This document shows, in pieces, positions 1-7,304 of a stretch of 11,336 nucleotides of DNA. Made by a program: the position numbers and the translations under genes. The stretch covers positions 11,640-22,975 of the forward strand of contig ONXZ01000031.1 in assembly GCA_900321905.1 (NCBI GenBank), given 5' to 3'. This DNA comes from an uncultured Eubacteriales bacterium. Lineage in GTDB: Bacteria > Bacillota > Clostridia > Oscillospirales > Acutalibacteraceae. Positions within the stretch are counted from its first letter, which is position 1; every line of letters starts with the position of its first letter. Below the pieces are notes generated by a model that did no database searches, was not told the origin of the DNA, and saw only the letters and a list, made by a program, of their open reading frames with translations.

Positions 1-2
1 TT

Positions 3-1142
3 AAATCAGTGCGAATAACGCCTGACTTTGACAGAGAGCAGGTCGCTTTTGAATTTGACGGCGCAGACGATGTTAACATTCGCATTTATGACAGCGACAA
101 CATAATTGCCGACACCAACGAGCGAGTTATAAAAATCCCCGACTTTAAGCCGTGGTCGCCTGAAAGTCCGTTTTTGTACGATGTAATTTTTACATATAAA
201 AAAGACAAAGTTAAGTCATACTTTGGTATGCGAAAATTCTCTACAGGTGTTGACGAAAACGGCGTGCAAAGACTGTTTCTCAACAACAAGCCGTATTTCC
301 ACAACGGACTGCTTGACCAAGGGTACTACCCTGACGGTTACCTCACTCCCCCGTCAAACGCAGCGATGGAGAACGACATTAAAACAGTTAAAGAACTCGG
401 CTTTAATATGCTGAGAAAGCACATAAAAATCGAGCCGCTTCTTTGGTATCACTACTGCGACAAATATGGCATTATCGTTTGGCAGGATATGATTAACGGC
501 GGAGGCAACTACGGACTTGAGGTCAGCGCGCTGCCGTTTATCGGCGTTAAGATTGACGACACGAAGTACTCTAACTTCCATCGCACTAATGAAAAAGCGA
601 GGAACCTTTATTACAAAGAACTTGACGAAATGCTCCATGCGCTTTACAACTGCCCGTGCATTGCGGTGTGGGTGCCATTTAACGAGGGATGGGGTCAGTT
701 TGACAGCGCAGTTGCGTACCACCATATCAAGGAATTTGACAGCACGCGCACAGTTGACTCCGCATCGGGCTGGCACGATATGGGCGTAACTGACGTAATA
801 TCAAAGCACATCTACTTTACGCCTATTAAGGTCAAGGCGGGCGACAAACCGTATGTGCTTTCTGAATTTGGCGGACTGTCGACTCGCGTTAAAGGTCATA
901 CATTTAATAACAAGATGTTCGGTTACAAGATTTACAAGGACTGCAAGTCGCTTACAAACGCTTACAAACGGCTGTTTGAAAAAGTGATTATTCCGCAAAT
1001 CAGGGACGGCTTATCAGCAACAGTCTACACGCAGGTTACTGACGTTGAGGACGAACTCAACGGACTGTTAACATATGACCGTGAGGTGCTTAAGGTGGAT
1101 AAAGAAACAGTTAAAACTATAAACCAAAGTATAACAATCTAG
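3..1142 (+). CDS. Glycoside hydrolase family 2 protein, 3' part (5' end outside the window)
   Basis: The gene encodes the C-terminal part of a retaining exo-glycosidase of the beta-galactosidase/beta-glucuronidase family. The frame is open to the window edge, so the true start lies upstream; numbering here is from the GTG at base 9. Residues 1-80 resemble the Ig-like sandwich domain before the barrel (WSPESPFLYDV, then FGMRKF). Residues 85-377 are the TIM barrel. GFNMLRKHIKIEP, VWQDM and PFNEGWGQFD are family landmarks. E226 in NEGW is the expected acid/base and E286 in LSEFGG the expected nucleophile, so the active site looks intact. The protein ends right after the barrel with no further C-terminal domain. 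Because the N-terminus is missing, a signal peptide cannot be judged. The substrate cannot be told from sequence. The stop codon lies within the ribosome binding site of the next gene, which suggests co-transcription. Confidence 0.88.
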   Translation, partial: KSVRITPDFDREQVAFEFDGADDVNIRIYDSDNIIADTNERVIKIPDFKPWSPESPFLYDVIFTYKKDKVKSYFGMRKFSTGVDENGVQRLFLNNKPYFHNGLLDQGYYPDGYLTPPSNAAMENDIKTVKELGFNMLRKHIKIEPLLWYHYCDKYGIIVWQDMINGGGNYGLEVSALPFIGVKIDDTKYSNFHRTNEKARNLYYKELDEMLHALYNCPCIAVWVPFNEGWGQFDSAVAYHHIKEFDSTRTVDSASGWHDMGVTDVISKHIYFTPIKVKAGDKPYVLSEFGGLSTRVKGHTFNNKMFGYKIYKDCKSLTNAYKRLFEKVIIPQIRDGLSATVYTQVTDVEDELNGLLTYDREVLKVDKETVKTINQSITI

Positions 1143-1153
1143 GAGTGATTAGT

Positions 1154-2938
1154 ATGAAAAGGACTATAAGCATATTCCTCGCGCTTTTGATGGTATTCAG
1201 CGCATTTTCCGTAAACGTTACGGCGTTTGCGGCGTCAAGCACAACTTATGATTATAATGTACTTGCCGACGACACGGCTGAACTGACTAAGTACAAAGGC
1301 AATGCGGCGGTGGTTAATGTACCTACCGAAATCAGCAAAAGCGTCTTACCATTCGGCGATAAGATAAAAGTGTCGAAGGTTGCTGACACCTGCTTTAACA
1401 ACTGCACAAGCATTACCGAAATCGGAATACCTAACGGCGTTACAATGAACGCAAAGGCGGTTAACGGTTGTACCTCACTCAGGCAGATTTACGGTTTGGA
1501 GACAAATTCCCCATATCAAGTTGCAGGCGGTATTACTGTTAAAGACGGAGTTGTATTCAAGGTTTGTGCAGGTAACAACTTTACAAAACTTGAAATTCCC
1601 GCTTTCTACGCAATCGGTTCCTATGCGTTTTCTGACAACACAAAACTTGAAACAATTATTTTGCACGATAACTGCAGAAAAATTGAAGCCAACGCATTTT
1701 ATAACTGCCCTAACCTTAAAAACATCCTTTACGATGGTGCTTCTATGGCGGAGTTCAACGCCATTAAGGTTGGCAGCGGCAACGATGTGTTCAAAAAAGC
1801 AAAGGTGACTGTTCATTATGACAGGGCACACTCTTATAGAACTCAGTCAATCACAAAGGCAACGCTTACCAAAAACGGAACCGTATATAAAAGATGCGTT
1901 TTGTGCCGCAAAAAAATTAAGCAAACGGTTTATTACCCCAAAACAATCAAACTCAGCAAAACGAGTTATGTATACGACGGCAAAGCCAAAAAGCCGGGCG
2001 TTACGGTTAAAGGTGCAGACGGCAAGACTGTCGCTACAAAGAACTACAAGGTAACATATTCAAAAGGCAGAAAGAATATCGGCAAATACACGGTAACGGT
2101 TAAGTTCAAGGGTGAGTACTACAAAGGCACTAAAAAACTGACGTTTACCATTAAGCCGAAAGCGACAAAGATAACAAAGACAACTACGACAAAGAACTCG
2201 TTTACCGTTAAATACAGCAAAGTTAAAAACTGCACAGGCTATCAGGTGCAGTGCGCCACTGATAATAAATTCAAAAACAACAAAAAGACCTACACCGTTA
2301 AAGGCACAAGCAAAAAGGTTGCAAAACTCAAGGCAGGCAAAACGTACTATGTCAGAGTAAGAGCCTACAAAACGGTTAATAAGAAAAAATACTATTCCGC
2401 ATGGACTGCAACCAAAAAGATAAGTATAGTCACGCTGACCGACAAGAAGGCAAAAGCACTGTATATAAAAGCGAATAATGAGGCGGAGGATTGGTTTTTT
2501 GGTTCATGTGCCTATGCATCATTTAGTGAAGCAGTATATATTAACGGACACTATACTACTCTTGTTGATCATAAGACGATAAATTCAAAAGCAAAATTAA
2601 AAAAACACATGTCAAACTACTTTGATTCGTCTGTTTACAATCCGGCAGTTGACAACCGTTATTATGACTATAATAACAGGTTGTACGAAACTGACTGCGG
2701 TGTAGGCGGTCCGGAAACTTTTAAACTAAAAAGTGTAAAAGTTGTATCACAAAACAGTAAAAATGCAACAGTTAAGATTAGAATTGACGAATTTGGTCCC
2801 GCGTATGACAGTAGAGGATATTATCGTGACGATGCTTTTGTTAAAACCCACACACGCACATTAAAACTAAAATATGTAAACGGCAAATGGGTTTTCTGCA
2901 GTCCGTTCTATATAATATACGGTCCATCTAAAATATAA
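1154..2938 (+). CDS. Secreted multidomain surface protein: BspA-type LRR, Ig-like, FN3 and IseA-like C-terminal domain
   Basis: I chose the ATG at 1154 because AGGAG (1141-1145) precedes it by 8 bases; the protein is 594 residues. Residues 1-27 form a signal peptide (KR, hydrophobic core, cleavage near AFA-AS). Residues about 75-200 hold BspA-type leucine-rich repeats ([40 protein letters not shown]). Residues 221-260 have a small His/Cys segment with H226 and CVLC at 248-251. Residues 262-336 are a lysine-rich Ig-like domain ([20 protein letters not shown]), and 337-428 a fibronectin type III domain ([19 protein letters not shown]). Residues 430-594 resemble IseA-type domains known as inhibitors of cell-wall DL-endopeptidases; this match is from memory and tentative. 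No LPXTG motif or C-terminal membrane anchor is seen. The likely role is adhesion or cell-wall-associated. The last domain is AT-richer than the rest of the gene. Confidence 0.85.
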   Translation: MKRTISIFLALLMVFSAFSVNVTAFAASSTTYDYNVLADDTAELTKYKGNAAVVNVPTEISKSVLPFGDKIKVSKVADTCFNNCTSITEIGIPNGVTMNAKAVNGCTSLRQIYGLETNSPYQVAGGITVKDGVVFKVCAGNNFTKLEIPAFYAIGSYAFSDNTKLETIILHDNCRKIEANAFYNCPNLKNILYDGASMAEFNAIKVGSGNDVFKKAKVTVHYDRAHSYRTQSITKATLTKNGTVYKRCVLCRKKIKQTVYYPKTIKLSKTSYVYDGKAKKPGVTVKGADGKTVATKNYKVTYSKGRKNIGKYTVTVKFKGEYYKGTKKLTFTIKPKATKITKTTTTKNSFTVKYSKVKNCTGYQVQCATDNKFKNNKKTYTVKGTSKKVAKLKAGKTYYVRVRAYKTVNKKKYYSAWTATKKISIVTLTDKKAKALYIKANNEAEDWFFGSCAYASFSEAVYINGHYTTLVDHKTINSKAKLKKHMSNYFDSSVYNPAVDNRYYDYNNRLYETDCGVGGPETFKLKSVKVVSQNSKNATVKIRIDEFGPAYDSRGYYRDDAFVKTHTRTLKLKYVNGKWVFCSPFYIIYGPSKI

Positions 2939-2964
2939 TATATACAAAGATTAAGGAGATAGTT

Positions 2965-3549
2965 ATGAATCAACTTGAAGTTAAGGACGGAATTAAGGCT
3001 ACATTTAAAACAAATATGGGTGATATGACCTTTGTGCTGTTCCCCGATGTTGCGCCAAAGGCGGTGGAGAACTTCACCACCCACGCAAAGAACGGCTACT
3101 ATGACGGACTGATTTTTCACAGAATTATAAAGGATTTTATGATTCAGGGCGGCGACCCGAATGGCAACGGAACGGGCGGCAAATCAATCTGGGGCGCACC
3201 GTTTGAAGATGAGTTTGCGCTTGACGCAAGGAACTACTACGGCGCGCTGTCAATGGCAAACAGCGGCCCCGGTACAAACGGCTCGCAGTTCTTTATCGTT
3301 CAGGCAAAGACGGCGCCGCCGCAAATGCTTGAGCAGATGGAAGGTCTTACAGATAAAGGTTTCCCTCGTGAGTGCATTGACAACTATAAAGAAGTCGGCG
3401 GTACACCGTGGCTCGACTTCCACCACACGGTGTTTGGTCAGATTGTCGACGGCACCGACGTGCTTGAGGACATTGCTGCTGTTCGCTGCGGTATGAACGA
3501 CAAACCGCTTCACGACGTTGTTATAGAAACAATCGAAATAGCAGAATAA
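2965..3549 (+). CDS. Cyclophilin-type peptidyl-prolyl cis-trans isomerase
   Basis: This enzyme speeds cis-trans isomerisation of X-Pro bonds during protein folding. It has 194 residues and no signal peptide, so it should act in the cytoplasm. The cyclophilin core is clear: [15 protein letters not shown] (51-65, catalytic R53), [18 protein letters not shown] (94-111) and [12 protein letters not shown] (148-159). H154 matches human CypA H126, and W149 matches the cyclosporin-contacting W121. Residues about 116-147 form an insertion relative to human CypA, rich in acidic residues; comparable insertions occur in Firmicutes cyclophilins. TAAGGAGA (2953-2960) supports the ATG at 2965. The gene follows the secreted-protein gene by 26 bases and may be read with it; TATAAT at 2934-2939 could be a separate -10 box, but I see no good -35. 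Transcription should end in the hairpins at 3552-3620. Confidence 0.96.
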   Translation: MNQLEVKDGIKATFKTNMGDMTFVLFPDVAPKAVENFTTHAKNGYYDGLIFHRIIKDFMIQGGDPNGNGTGGKSIWGAPFEDEFALDARNYYGALSMANSGPGTNGSQFFIVQAKTAPPQMLEQMEGLTDKGFPRECIDNYKEVGGTPWLDFHHTVFGQIVDGTDVLEDIAAVRCGMNDKPLHDVVIETIEIAE

Positions 3550-3551
3550 TT

Positions 3552-3620
3552 GTAGGGGCAGGTTTCCTAACCGCCCTGCGCACCACAGTAAAATCGGGAG
3601 GGTCACAGACCCTCCCCTAC
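3552..3620. repeat. Two-hairpin palindromic intergenic element, probable bidirectional terminator
   Basis: This 69-base element fills the gap between two convergent genes. It is bounded by a 7-base inverted repeat, GTAGGGG (3552-3558) and CCCCTAC (3614-3620). The left hairpin pairs GGGCaGGTT (3556-3564) with AACCGCCC (3569-3576), leaving A3560 as a bulge. The right hairpin is a perfect 9-bp stem, GGGAGGGTC (3596-3604) and GACCCTCCC (3608-3616), with an ACA loop. No proper T-run follows on either strand. It resembles short dispersed palindromes of clostridial genomes more than a classic intrinsic terminator, though its position suits ending both transcripts. A related layout is seen at 7250-7303. 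Confidence 0.65.
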
Positions 3621-3621
3621 T

Positions 3622-4317
3622 TTATGTAAAGCGCTTGATTAGCAGGTTGTGACAGCGCAGTTCCGCTTCGTCGTCAAGTGGGGCGAGTTCATCGCCTGTT
3701 GCGCGTCGTAAAATTTCATCTGCAAGGGCAGGATTCTTCGGCAGGACGCAACCGTGTGCATAGGTGCAAAAGGTGTTGTTAAACAGCAGACCCTCGCCCC
3801 CGTCCTCGCCATTATTGCCAAAACCGCCAGCGACCCTGCCAAGCGGCGACAACACAGAATCAAGGTAAGTTTTGCCGCTGTGATTTTCAAACCCGACAAC
3901 TTTGCCAAACGGTGTGTCAAAGACGGTGTTGCCAATCATTCTGACGCTTCCGCCGATTGTATAAAACGGCAAGGCACCGCACAATTTCATAACGTTACCG
4001 TCTGCTGACTGATAGTATTCACCGAGCAGTTGGTAGCCGCCGCAGATTGCAAGGACAGTTTTACTGCTTTGAATAGCATACGTAATTGCATCGCTTTTTC
4101 TTTTTAGGTCTTGCGAGATAATCTGCATTTCCCTGTCCTGTCCGCCGCCGATAAAAAGAATATCAAAATCACCGAGTTTGTTGCCGATACCAACTTGAAT
4201 AACCTGAGTATTATATCCGCGCTTATTCAGCCGATAGCAGAGACAAAGAACGTTACCGCTGTCACCATAAAGGTTCATCTCCTTTGGATAAAGGTGGGCA
4301 ATAGTTATAGTTTTCAC
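3622..4317 (-). CDS. gatD: Lipid II isoglutaminyl synthase, glutamine amidotransferase subunit GatD
   Basis: GatD hydrolyses glutamine and passes ammonia to MurT, which amidates the alpha-carboxyl of D-Glu in the lipid II stem peptide to give D-isoglutamine. I chose the GTG at 4317 because AGGAG (4330-4326) lies 8 bases upstream; a TTG six bases earlier is only 2 bases from that site. The protein is then 231 residues. HLYPKEMNLYGDSGN at the N-terminus is typical of GatD. Class-I glutamine amidotransferase landmarks are IGGGQDRE (57-64), the nucleophile C92 in AICGGYQLLG (90-99), and H188 in YAHGCVLPKN (187-196). The start codon overlaps the murT stop codon as GTGA, so the two should be translationally coupled. 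The gene ends one base from the palindromic element. Confidence 0.96.
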   Translation of the reverse strand: MKTITIAHLYPKEMNLYGDSGNVLCLCYRLNKRGYNTQVIQVGIGNKLGDFDILFIGGGQDREMQIISQDLKRKSDAITYAIQSSKTVLAICGGYQLLGEYYQSADGNVMKLCGALPFYTIGGSVRMIGNTVFDTPFGKVVGFENHSGKTYLDSVLSPLGRVAGGFGNNGEDGGEGLLFNNTFCTYAHGCVLPKNPALADEILRRATGDELAPLDDEAELRCHNLLIKRFT

Positions 4318-5648
4318 TGCCAAAACTCCTTTCCGCCAAAGTGTTTGCGCAGGGTTTTGCGAATTTTCATCATAGCGGTATAATTTGCAAGAATAACAGT
4401 ATTTTCATAGTTGTTAATGATTTGCATAAGGCTTGCCATATCTTCACTATCAAGCGTGTTTTGTACGGCTATATCGCTATATTTAAGGCGCAGGGTCATA
4501 TCGGAGGCGCGCGTGCCAAAGGTGTAAAATTCAGTTTGCATACTGCAAAGCGGGTCAAAATCGCAGTCCCAAATCCAACTGACGTCGCGCCCGTCCGCCG
4601 CATTATCGTTAAGCGCAAGCACTGTACAGTCAAAATCTTTAAGACTTGCAGTATATGCGGCGCAGGACGACATACCCACGGGATTTTTGACAAGAAGAAG
4701 CAGCACCTTACGTTCACCGTCCGTAAAAGTTTCCTGCCTGCCGAAAGCGCCTGAAAAACTTCCCGAAACACTGACTTTGCCGCTTGTCGCAAAAGATAAC
4801 ACAGCAGTAGCGCAAAGATAGTTGTACACATTATATATTCCGCTAAGCGATATGCTTTGCGGTGTTTTTTTACCCTTTTGGGAAAGTACAAATGACGAGC
4901 CGCTTTCACCGTTAACGGTCACCTCCTGCGCGGCAAAATCAGGTTCTATGCGGCAAAAGCCGCATTTATCGCAAGTAAACCTGCCGAGGTGTGAAAACAC
5001 ACGGGTGGTGTAGCGCAGTTCTGAACTGCAGACAGGGCAATAACGTGCTTCCGACACGTCAATTAAGTCAAAATCAGCGTCAACGCCAAATGTTGTAAAA
5101 CCGTTTTCAAGCAATGAGAGTGAATAAGTCAACGGACAGTCTGCATTGATGACAAGGTGCGTTTCAGGCATATTAAGCACGCTCTTTTTTATCACGTCGA
5201 GCGTATGGCTGACCTCGCCGTATCTGTCAAGCTGGTCGCGAAAAATATTTGTAACAGCAAACACATCTGCATCAATATAGCGCGAAATAGCAGGCAGGCT
5301 GTTTTCATCACATTCAAGCACGGCAAAATCCTTGCGGCATTTTCCGAAAACACTGCTGTTTTGCAAAAAAGCCGTAGTTACTCCCGTGAGCATATTGGCA
5401 CCGCTTTTGTTAAGAAATGCGCTGTAACCTGATGAGGTCAACGCGTTTTCAATCATAGCGCAAGTTGTGGTTTTGCCGTTTGTGCCTGTAACGCAGATTA
5501 TATGCACGCCCTGCGACAGTCGTGTGAGTATATCATATTTAAAATATAGCGCTACCCTGCCCGGCAGAGTGGTTGCACCTTTGTTAAATAGCCGCAAAAC
5601 GCTCGATACAAGCCTTGCAGCAAGAATTGCAAAAACAGTCATTATCAT
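4314..5648 (-). CDS. murT: Lipid II isoglutaminyl synthase, Mur-ligase-like subunit MurT
   Basis: MurT activates the D-Glu carboxyl of lipid II with ATP and accepts ammonia from GatD. Amidation matters for peptidoglycan crosslinking in many Gram-positives. The protein is 444 residues, usual for the family. Residues 1-30 hold a short hydrophobic stretch followed by GATTLPG. The ATP-binding loop is VTGTNGKTT (53-61). A four-cysteine zinc-ribbon insert lies at C204/C207 (CPVC) and C226/C229 (CDKC), as in other MurT proteins. The C-terminal domain has NDNAADGRDVSWIWD (347-361), where the catalytic Asp region is expected, and FGTR (378-381). No Shine-Dalgarno site precedes ATG 5648 or the alternative ATG at 5642; a TATAAT ends 5 bases upstream of 5648, which suggests a leaderless transcript. 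Confidence 0.96.
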   Translation of the reverse strand: MIMTVFAILAARLVSSVLRLFNKGATTLPGRVALYFKYDILTRLSQGVHIICVTGTNGKTTTCAMIENALTSSGYSAFLNKSGANMLTGVTTAFLQNSSVFGKCRKDFAVLECDENSLPAISRYIDADVFAVTNIFRDQLDRYGEVSHTLDVIKKSVLNMPETHLVINADCPLTYSLSLLENGFTTFGVDADFDLIDVSEARYCPVCSSELRYTTRVFSHLGRFTCDKCGFCRIEPDFAAQEVTVNGESGSSFVLSQKGKKTPQSISLSGIYNVYNYLCATAVLSFATSGKVSVSGSFSGAFGRQETFTDGERKVLLLLVKNPVGMSSCAAYTASLKDFDCTVLALNDNAADGRDVSWIWDCDFDPLCSMQTEFYTFGTRASDMTLRLKYSDIAVQNTLDSEDMASLMQIINNYENTVILANYTAMMKIRKTLRKHFGGKEFWQ

Positions 5649-5659
5649 AGTAAATTATA
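5649..5659 (-). promoter_or_regulatory. Candidate murT promoter -10 box, very close to the start codon
   Basis: On the minus strand a perfect TATAAT (5659-5654) is followed by TTACT and then the murT ATG at 5648. Transcription from this box would begin at or within a base or two of the start codon. The best -35 I can find is TTATCA, 19 bases upstream, which is weak. No Shine-Dalgarno sequence lies between the box and the gene. Both the box and its use are predictions. Confidence 0.45.
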
Positions 5660-5687
5660 TTGCAATAATTCTTTTTTATGATAAAAT
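5658..5687 (+). promoter_or_regulatory. Candidate promoter for the IMPase-radical SAM genes, with a 10-base palindrome
   Basis: On the plus strand TTGCAA (5660-5665) and TAAAAT (5682-5687) are 16 bases apart and match the -35 and -10 consensus at 4/6 and 5/6. The start would lie just before AGGAGG (5694-5699) and ATG 5707. The -35 sits inside a perfect 10-base palindrome, TATTGCAATA (5658-5667), that also overlaps the end of the divergent murT -10 box. It could be an operator, or chance in an AT-rich gap. Confidence 0.4.
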
Positions 5688-5706
5688 GGTTGCAGGAGGG
5701 ATTACT

Positions 5707-6377
5707 ATGCTGAAAAGAATTGTTGATATAGTTAAAGAAGCGGCTGAAATTTATAAAAGCGCAGGATGCGACCTCGGCATTGAGGTTAAAAGTTCAAGCG
5801 TTGACCTGGTTACAAAATTTGACAAGGCTATACAGGACTTCCTTGTAAAAAGGCTTTCAGAGATTTTGCCCGATGCGCAGTTTTTTGGCGAGGAGGGCGA
5901 CGGCAATAAAGAACTTACCGACGGCTGGTGCTTTATTATCGACCCGATTGACGGCACGACCAACTTTGTAAAAGGCTTTCAGCACAGCGCTATAAGCGTA
6001 GGTCTTGCAAAGGAATACATGTTGGCGACTGCGATTTGAATGCAAGCCTTGTGCTGTTTGGGACTTGTCCTTACGAACACGAACTCGCAAAGCGCACATT
6101 TGAAATAACGGAGCAGGTATTTTATAAATCGCTTGAGGTGCGCCGTGCAGGCTCTGCCGCGCTTGACATATGCTATGTAGCGGCAGGCAAGGCAGACCTT
6201 TACTATGAACTTATACTTCGTCCTTGGGACTGGGCAGGCGCAACGCTGATACTCAAAGAAGCCGGCGGCGTTTGCACCACCTGCGAGGGCGAAGCGCTTG
6301 ACGCATCTAAAACACGCTCATACGCCTGCGGCAACGCAAAAAATTTAAAGGAATTCTATGACATATTTAACGCTTAA
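5707..6377 (+). pseudogene. Inositol-monophosphatase-family protein, broken by an internal deletion with frame change
   Basis: Members of this Mg2+-dependent phosphatase family act on inositol phosphates and related sugar phosphates. The start is ATG 5707 with AGGAGG at 5694-5699. The first frame runs 110 residues to a TGA at 6037-6039 and includes GEEG (61-64) and DPIDGTTNFVKG (79-90), the first metal-binding motifs. The sequence then continues in another frame, from about 6017 to the TAA at 6375, with HVGDCDLNASLVLFGT, RRAGSAALD and PWDWAGA (the second metal-binding Asp). Compared with human IMPA1, roughly 26-30 residues between GLAKE and IHVGD are missing, the strand that normally reads like GVVY...ARKGKGAF..NG. 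A point frameshift alone would not remove them. The parts on both sides are well preserved, so the break is recent or an assembly fault. It overlaps the next gene by 20 bases. Confidence 0.85.
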
Positions 6378-7233
6378 CAGTTATCTCAAAAAACGGTTTG
6401 GCTGCAAGGTTTACAAAATCAGCCTTGACGCAGGCTTTACCTGCCCCAACCGTGACGGCACACTCGGCACGGGCGGCTGCATATTCTGCTCCGCAGGCGG
6501 CAGCGGAGATTTTGCGGAAAGCCGCGATTTATCAATAACCGAACAAATTGAGCGAGGCAAGGCAAGGGTTGCAGACAAAATCAGGGACGGCAAATACATC
6601 GCATATTTTCAGGCGTTTACAAACACATACGCGCCTGTTGAAATACTGCGTGCTAAGTTTAAGGAAGCGATTATACACCCTGACATTGTCGCACTTTCAA
6701 TCGGTACACGCCCCGACTGTCTTGGCGATGATGTGCTGAAACTGCTTGATAAACTTAATAAAATCAAGCCGATATTTGTTGAACTCGGTTTACAGACAAT
6801 GCACGAACGCACGGCTCAGTACATACGCCGAGGATACTCGCTTGAAGTATATGACAAGGCTGTGAACGACCTGCACAAAATCGACGTGAACGTGATAACG
6901 CACCTGATTTTAGGACTGCCAAACGAAACTGAGGACGATATAATTGAGAGCGTAAAATACGTTTGCAGGCGCACTGACGGCATAAAACTGCAACTGCTGC
7001 ACATACTTGACGGCACCGACCTTGCAGACGAATACAAAAATGGCAAAGTCAGCGTTATGTCGCTTGAAGAATATACCGAACTCATAGTTAAATGCGTTGC
7101 CGTTATACCCGAAAACGTGGTTATACACAGGCTCACAGGCGACGGCGCTAAACGAGATTTGATTGCGCCGCTATGGTCGGCAGACAAGAAAAAAGTTATT
7201 AATACAATAAATAAAGCACTCAATGACAATTGA
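6358..7233 (+). CDS. TIGR01212-family radical SAM protein (YhcC/YtqA type)
   Basis: This 291-residue protein belongs to a radical S-adenosylmethionine family close to Elp3-like enzymes. VYKISLDAGFTCPNRDGTLG (18-37) and GGCIFCSAGGSGDFA are family hallmarks. The [4Fe-4S] cysteines are C29, C41 and C44, a CX11CX2C spacing in place of the usual CX3CX2C. Later motifs include YFQAFTNTYAP (83-93), SIGTRPDC (114-121), ELGLQT (142-147), HLILGLPNET (182-191) and HRLTGDG (257-263). The B. subtilis relative YtqA has been proposed as MnmL, acting on the side chain of wobble uridine in tRNA; I recall this and cannot confirm it here. The usual partner methyltransferase MnmM is not in the window. AAAGGA (6347-6352) sits 5 bases before the ATG inside the end of the broken phosphatase gene. 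The last codons form half of a terminator hairpin. Confidence 0.92.
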   Translation: MTYLTLNSYLKKRFGCKVYKISLDAGFTCPNRDGTLGTGGCIFCSAGGSGDFAESRDLSITEQIERGKARVADKIRDGKYIAYFQAFTNTYAPVEILRAKFKEAIIHPDIVALSIGTRPDCLGDDVLKLLDKLNKIKPIFVELGLQTMHERTAQYIRRGYSLEVYDKAVNDLHKIDVNVITHLILGLPNETEDDIIESVKYVCRRTDGIKLQLLHILDGTDLADEYKNGKVSVMSLEEYTELIVKCVAVIPENVVIHRLTGDGAKRDLIAPLWSADKKKVINTINKALNDN

Positions 7234-7239
7234 GTGCTT
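7214..7239. terminator. Bidirectional intrinsic terminator overlapping the end of the radical SAM gene
   Basis: A perfect 11-bp stem pairs AAGCACTCAAT (7214-7224) with ATTGAGTGCTT (7229-7239) around a GACA loop. On the plus strand it is followed by TTATTATTAT, and on the minus strand by TTTATTTATTG, so it can end transcripts from both convergent genes. The radical SAM stop codon (7231-7233) lies inside the stem. Confidence 0.8.
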
Positions 7240-7249
7240 ATTATTATGT

Positions 7250-7303
7250 CGGACGGTGTCCGTACCTATATTTTGCGGAGCGATGTGGGCATCGCTCCTT
7301 ACA
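7250..7303. repeat. Second two-hairpin palindromic intergenic element
   Basis: Two hairpins lie in tandem between the terminator and the next stop codon. The first is CGGAC (7250-7254), loop GGT, GTCCG (7258-7262). The second is a perfect 9-bp stem, GGAGCGATG (7277-7285), loop TGGG, CATCGCTCC (7290-7298), ending in TTACA. Read on the minus strand both this and the element at 3552-3620 open with GTA, then a G-rich stem, an AT-rich spacer and a second hairpin. Kinship between the two copies is inference from this layout, since the stem sequences differ. Confidence 0.5.
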
Positions 7304-7304
7304 G

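Noticed and set aside
9..11. GTG as the true start of the GH2 gene
   Set aside because: The frame is open to the window edge, no ribosome binding site precedes it, and the protein would begin in the middle of an Ig-like domain.
354..776. 140-codon open frame on the minus strand
   Set aside because: It is antisense to the GH2 barrel with its catalytic motifs on the plus strand, and shows no motif of its own.
1145..1153. GTG start for the secreted protein three codons upstream
   Set aside because: It would begin inside the ribosome binding site; ATG 1154 gives correct spacing and a normal signal peptide.
2934..2939. TATAAT before the cyclophilin gene as its own promoter
   Set aside because: No acceptable -35 box was found, and TA-rich sequence around it makes a chance match likely; left as a possibility only.
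4318..4323. TTG start for gatD two codons upstream
   Set aside because: It is only 2 bases from the AGGAG site, whereas the GTG at 4317 is 8 bases away and overlaps the murT stop as GTGA.
4341..4754. 137-codon plus-strand frame over murT
   Set aside because: It is antisense to conserved MurT sequence and has no start signal or motif.
5467..5706. Upstream extension of the phosphatase frame
   Set aside because: This part is antisense to murT. The ATG at 5707 has a strong AGGAGG and starts a normal family N-terminus.
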